From assembly GCA_963681505.1 (NCBI GenBank), contig OY811971.1, forward strand, positions 6,815,060 through 6,879,059: DNA of 64,000 nucleotides, given 5' to 3'. The stretch is from Eunapius fragilis. Its lineage: Eukaryota; Porifera; Demospongiae; Spongillida; Spongillidae. The notes under the pieces are model-generated. The model did no database searches, was not told where the DNA came from, and was given only the letters and a program-made list of their open reading frames with translations. The position numbers were made by a program, and so were the translations under genes. Positions 58,977-64,000 of this stretch are shown here, in pieces (within the stretch, counting starts at the first letter, position 1; each line of letters opens with the position of its first letter).

Positions 58977-61900
58977 ATGGCCTCTGGAGACGAGGATAAG
59001 GTTGTGCGGCAGCTTGTACAGAACCTGCGAAGCGACCTTTCCCTTCTGTCCAACGAAGCCAAGAAAAAGTATCCCGCCGTGAAAGAGGTAACGCATCTAG
59101 ACTTCTTTCCTCAAAGAAATGATATTCGCAACGGTGTGTTTTATCGTTAAAGGCAGCCGAGCGAGGGGCAATGAAGTTAAAGTCGGTGTCTGAAGCTCCT
59201 GGCTTCTCTTTGGGAGGTTAGCTTCTTGTCTGTCGGCTGAACACGCAATACTGGTGGATATTTCATGTAGTATTAGCCGGTATCGACGACGTGGTGTATC
59301 CGCTACTGTACGCATGTGACAGCAAGAACCCCAAGATAGTCCAGATAGCCCTAACGGCACTACAGCGCCTTATCCCCAACGGAGCCATTCCGGAGGTAAA
59401 CGAGTAGGACACACACTGGTGTGTGCACGTGTGTGTGTGTGGTGGTGGTGGTGGTGGTGGTGGTGGTGGTTGGGTGTGCATGTGTGAGTCCACTCAACCA
59501 CCACAGCCACACACATATATGCACTCACACGACATCAGTACCCATTAACCACGCCCATGCTATTGAGCAAAGCTGGGCGCTTGTACATATGTGATACACA
59601 ACAAGTGATGAATTGTGTGGTGTGCCCCACCAATTATACCATGACAACCCCAGAACTAGCAGACAACTACTTACCACACAAGGGCACACATGCTTACATG
59701 TGCAGCGCACATACGCGCGCACACAGCCACTGACACACACACACACACACATGCACACTCATACGCATGCTTGCGCACATGCACACTTACACACTCTCAA
59801 GAACACATCCACACACTCACATGCACACATCACACACTCACATGCACACATCCACACACTCACATGGACACATCTACACACATCCACACACTCACATGCA
59901 CACATCCACACTCACATGCACTCATCCACACACATGCACACATCACACACTCACTCCACACACTCATGCACACATCCACACATGCATGCCATACATCCTA
60001 GTGTACAATGTATATGCTTTGCTCTCCCATGTTACCCCTCTGACTCCCCTCCCCATCCACCACCATATTCCCCTCCTCCTTCCTCTCACTTCCTCTGATG
60101 CTCCCCCTCCCCCCCCCACCTCACACACCTTGTGAGGACAGAAGAATGTGGAGTCAACAGTGGCGGCTTTGCAGGCCTTGGTGGACGCAGGAGTGGAGGA
60201 GCTTAGGGTCATCCAGACTGTCTTCCTCATGGCGTCCGTGGCAACCTTCATTAAAGGGAAGGTGCTAGTGAAGGTATATGAGGGAGGTGATGGTGTGAGA
60301 GGTGGTGGTGTGAGAGGTGATGGTGTGAGAGGTGATGGTGTGTGAGGTGATGGTATGAGAGGTGATGGTGTGAGAGGTGATGGTGTGTGAGGTGATGGTG
60401 TGAGAGGTGATGGTATGAGAGGTGATGGTGTGAGAGGTGATGGTGTGAGAGGTGATGGTGTGAGGTGATGGTATGAGAGGTGATGGTGTGAGAGGTGTGA
60501 GAGGTGATGGTGTGAGAGGTGATGGTGTGAGAGGTGATGGTGTGAGAGGTGATGGTGTGAGAGGTGATGGTATGAGAGGTGATGGTGTGAGAGGTGATGG
60601 AATGAGAGGTGATGGTGTGAGAGGTGATGGTGTGAGAGGTGATGGTGTGTGAGGTGATGGTGTGTGAGGTGATGGTGTGAGAGGTGATGGTGTGAGAGGT
60701 GATGGTGTGAGAGGTGATGGTGTGAGAGGTGATGGTGTGAGAGGTGATGGTGTGGGAGGTGTGGTGATGTGAGGTGATGGTATGAGAGGTGATGGTGTGT
60801 GAGGTGATGGTGTGAGAGGTGATGGTGTGTGAGGTGATGGTGTGAGAGGTGATGGTGTGGGAGGTGATGGTGTGAGAGGTGATGGTGTGAGAGGTGATGG
60901 TGTGAGAGGTGATGGTGATGTGAGGTGATGGTATGAGAGGTGATGGTGTGTGAGGTGATGGTGTGAGAGGTGATGTGTGTGAGGTGATGGTATGAGAGGT
61001 GATGGTGTGTGAGGTGATGGTGTGAGAGGTGATGGTGTGGGAGGTGATGGTGTGAGAGGTGATGGTGTGAGAGGTGATGAGAGGTGACAATATGAAGGAG
61101 GTGACGGAATGAGCTCTGGTCTTTCATCATCACTGTTCCCCACACCCACTTCCCTTCTACCATCACCACCTCCCCGGGCCTGATGAAGCATTTGGGGTGG
61201 GTTAGGTTTTTAATATGTACCTTTGGGCTGCTGGGTGTGTTGAATACCCATGGGCATGGCAAGGGGCGTGGCACTTCACTTTGCCCATTTTAAATGTACC
61301 CCTCTGTGGTGGATCATCACCACCATGATCTAACCTTGTGCTTCTACAAAATCAAACAGGGTTTTAGTTTTAAATTTAAAAATATTCTAAAATTGTTCTA
61401 AAGCTGCAGAAATATACATGTAGACTACTGTATCTACATGTACGATGACGTGTACAATCATTAGACTGTGTACAACAGAAAGTGAAAGACATTAAGTTTC
61501 CTCTCCTCCCCCCCCCTCCCACCCTTTGATGCACAGATCTTGGTTCTCTGCTTTGGTCTGTACAAGTCCCGTGATGCCAGTGTTCACAGCACGGCAGGGG
61601 TGGCCATCAGGCAGATAGTGGTGGCCTTGTTTGACAAGCTCAGCAGGCAGCTGTGCAGCGAGAGAAGCAAGCTGCCGCCGGATGGGGAGGAGGCACAAGA
61701 GCTGCCGGCTGATGCCACTGACGCTTACCTATTGTTCCAGGTGGGGTGGGGGAGGGAAGGGAGGGGTGGGAGGGTAAGAGGGGAGGGAAGGGAGGGGTGG
61801 GAGGGTAAGAGGGGAGGGAAGGGAGGGGTGGGAGGGTAGGAGGGGAGGGAAGGGAGGGGTGGGAGGGTAAGAGGGGAGGGAAGGGAGGGGTGGGAGGGTA

Positions 61901-62092
61901 GGAGGGGAGGGAAGGGAGGGGTGGGAGGGTAAGAGGGGAGGGAAGGGAGGGGTGGGAGGGTAAGAGGGGAGGGGTGGGAGGGTAAGAGGGAAGAGGGGAG
62001 GGTGGAGGAAGGAGAGGGTTGGGGTGATGGGGTAATACATTGCATGTGAAGCAAAGTGTATACTACTGTACTTGACTGATCACACACACACC

Positions 62093-62123
<31 letters not shown>

Positions 62124-62342
62124 ACACATGTTCATGCACACATACAATTTAACTTATATCCAAAATAGGACATCTGTTTCCTAACCAATGGGGACCCACC
62201 AGCTTGGCTGCCAAATAATCTTGAGATAGAAGTGAACTTTGGCCTCGAATTGCTTGAAGTGGTGCTCAGGCAGTACCCCACCATCTTTTTGAAGGTGATG
62301 AGAGGGGAGGGAGGGAGAGGGGGAGAGAGGGAGAGAGGGAGG

Positions 62343-62373
<31 letters not shown>

Positions 62374-63151
62374 ATAGATACATGTAGATATCTTTATGAA
62401 GGTGATAAGTGTGTGTTTTTTGAGAGAGAGTGAGTGAGTGAGAGTGAGTGTGTGAGTGAGTGTGTGTGTGTGCGAGGGGAGGAGAGGGAGGGAGAGAGAG
62501 AGCTGCATTTCAGACTGTTCTGTTCTTACTTCAGGAGCGTCTGTTCAGTCTCCTCCTGACAGAGCGTGTGTGTCCCCTCGTCATAAAGCTGTTCTCTCCC
62601 TCGAGCAAGTACCGTCTCTCCTCCATGCCTGCTGCAGTGCCCGCCATGGACAAGCCGACCTTTGGCCTCTCTGTGCGACTGCTCAGGATACTCAACATCC
62701 TTATCAGAGACTTCTTTACCTCACTGGTGGGGAGGGAGGATGGGTGTGGGAGGGAGGATGGGTGTGGGGAGGGAGGAGGGGTGTGTTGGGAGGGAGGATG
62801 GGTGTGGGGAGGGAGGAGGGGTATGTGGGGAGGAGGATGGGTGTGGGGAGGGAGGATGGGTGTGGGGAGGGAGGATGGGTGTGGGGAGGGAGGATGGGTG
62901 TGGGGAGGGAGGATGGGTGTGGGGAGGGAGGGGGGTGTGGGGAGGGAGGATGGGTGTGTTGGGAGGGAGGATGGGTGTGGGGAGGGAGGATGGGTGTGGG
63001 GAGGGAGGATGGGTGTGGGGAGGGAGGATGGGTGTGGGGAGGGAGGATGATATGTAGCGGTATATGGGCAGTGATGAACATGGAGATGTTAGCTTTAAGT
63101 TACCAATGTTAAGATATGAGGAATCTGTGTGTGTGTGCGCGCGCGCGCGTG

Positions 63152-63183
<32 letters not shown>

Positions 63184-64000
63184 ATAGATTTACCATCTCC
63201 TATAACTATGTAGGTGACACAGTGTGAGATATTCCTATCCATGCTGGTGAGGTTCCTGGACAACGATAAGCCGTTGTGGCAGAGGACTTTGGCTATTGAG
63301 ATATTCCATTCCTTCTGCAACCAACCGCGTCTCTTCAAGTTAGTGGGATCGGGGAGGGGGGATTTGTGTTGGCAGTGAGGAATTTTTATTTAGTAGTTTT
63401 ACTTTTAAGGAATGGTGGTTCCTCTACATGTGCATGTAAGTGTACAGGTATGGGTGCAGCCCATGTTATCCTGACCTGTGGTTTTTGAGGAAATTGGTTA
63501 GTGATAAGTGCCAGGATGTGGGTGGTCTCTGTTAGGTGATAATGAGGTGATGAGGGTGGTGGTGTTGGTGGATGTGGTGGTGATAGTACTTTGCACCCTT
63601 GCACATCTGCTGTCTACACTGCCTTCTTCTGTTACTGTTTTGTTTTGTATTGTATAAAGGGGACTAAATTGGTGTGGGGTCCTTGGTGTTTTGTCTTTGA
63701 TTTCCAACTGGAATGGAAACATAAGTGGTGCATGACATTCCACGGCATCTCCCCTCGTGTTGTTCAGGTTGCTCTCTCCCTCTCCCTCCCCCCCTCTCTC
63801 CCTCCTTCCCCCCCCCCCCTCTCTCCCTCCCCCCTCTCTCCCTCCCCCCTCCCTCCCTCCTTCCCCCGCCTCTCTCCTTCCTTCCCCCCGTCTCATCCCT
63901 CTCTCCCTCCCTCCTTCTCTTCCTCTCATCTTATCTCCCTCTCCCCCTCTCTCCTTCCCTCCTGTCCTCCCCTCCCTCCCTCCCTCAGATTGTTCTGTGA
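58977..64000 (+). CDS. MON2: MON2 homologue, 5' part (continues beyond window)
   Basis: Exons: 58977-59087, 59153-59216, 59277-59395, 60142-60273, 61537-61740, 62169-62294, 62535-62726, 63214-63338, 63989-64000 and onward; all phases fit. The N-terminus [20 protein letters not shown], then [20 protein letters not shown], is the conserved MON2 DCB region. Later blocks match as well: [74 protein letters not shown]2 is a large Sec7-related scaffold (without the Sec7 catalytic domain) at the trans-Golgi that works with DOPEY and the P4-ATPase in endosome-to-Golgi traffic. About 360 residues are encoded here of roughly 1700 in the family. The introns carry long minisatellites. Confidence 0.93.
59400..60141. 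other. MON2 intron 3, CA-rich
   Basis: (GGT)n at 59440-59470 and a long stretch of cacacatccacactcacatg-like repeats at 59700-59990. No gene. Confidence 0.8.
60288..61085. repeat. MON2 intron 4 minisatellite, 15-bp unit
   Basis: About 800 bp of ggtgatggtgtgaga units with a few variants (gtgtgtga, gtatgaga). Starts about 15 bp after the splice donor. Open in several frames on the other strand because the unit length is a multiple of three. Confidence 0.98.
61741..62025. repeat. MON2 intron 5 minisatellite, about 29-bp unit
   Basis: gggtaagaggggagggaagg-type units, beginning directly at the donor (CAG/gtgggg). Confidence 0.97.
62727..63050. repeat. MON2 intron 7 minisatellite, about 20-bp unit
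   Basis: ggatgggtgtggggaggga units, beginning directly at the donor (CTG/gtgggg). A GT/GC microsatellite follows at 63127-63181. Confidence 0.97.
63765..63988. repeat. Pyrimidine tract before MON2 exon 9
   Basis: About 220 bp of almost pure CT sequence (ctctctccctccccc units), ending at the acceptor ccctcag. Confidence 0.95.

Noticed and set aside
59964..61274. A 436-codon minus-strand ORF rich in His/Ser (HHLSHHHLS repeats) and overlapping frames
   Set aside because: It is the 15-bp MON2-intron minisatellite read on the other strand; a repeat unit divisible by three keeps all frames open.
61725..62117. Proline/serine-rich ORFs opposite MON2 introns
   Set aside because: Antisense reading of purine-rich minisatellites.
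60288..63050. Regular repeats resembling a CRISPR array
   Set aside because: Units are head-to-tail without unique spacers, in introns of an animal gene; ordinary minisatellites.

Overview
This is a metazoan nuclear contig, most likely from a sponge (demosponge grade; inference). Three things support this: (i) compact, multi-intron orthologues of animal housekeeping genes on the right; (ii) a transposon-rich left part with proteins of types I recognise from sponge and cnidarian genomes (KADPEKKKASVR-type repeat proteins joined to a Cys-rich N-terminal module, a WVMTDACHDS multicopy family, RecQ-bearing elements); and (iii) no bacterial gene structure at all. There is one 200-bp assembly gap (42762-42961) and an unusual number of long poly-G/poly-C runs.

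Left, 1-13.9 kb: a five-exon gene on the minus strand (13822-3454). Its splice phases fit at every junction and give a 548-residue type I membrane protein: signal peptide, novel Cys-rich ectodomain, two fibronectin-III-like modules, one transmembrane helix and a short tail. Its 7-kb intron 2 is a nest of non-autonomous DNA transposons. A decayed paralogous exon lies on the opposite strand at 1146-1337.

Middle, 14-46 kb: mobile-element territory. It holds two decayed Ty3/gypsy relics (14.2-16.5 kb plus, 34.2-34.5 kb minus) and many foldback elements, which group into a TTAA-target family with subterminal palindromes and a family with TAGTC ends and 9-bp target duplications. One of the latter (41024-41958) carries a RecQ helicase fragment and a zinc-finger ORF. 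Two copies of a PARP-like ADP-ribosyltransferase gene lie in inverted orientation 14 kb apart; the left is intact and the right is a pseudogene with a nonsense codon and a frameshift. Between them sit an intact two-exon Helitron-associated-type gene, a proline-rich gene, duplicated reverse-transcriptase tail exons and an orphan WD40 exon. A partial multicopy-family gene (45547 to beyond the gap) closes the region.

Right, 46-64 kb: a dense block of conserved genes: NRF1/erect-wing transcription factor (plus), proteasome alpha-5 PSMA5 (minus, 8 exons), mitochondrial processing peptidase beta PMPCB (plus, about 17 exons, only 155 bp from PSMA5 start to start), two single-coding-exon Rho GTPases head to head, and the 5' part of MON2 (plus, 9 exons, running off the end). 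Several introns here hold minisatellites that begin at the splice donor (G-rich) or run into the acceptor (C/T-rich). A 63-bp patch at 19156-19218 is identical to the Rho gene at 58232-58294 and is joined to 17 bp of MON2-intron minisatellite, so DNA from the right block has been copied into the left.
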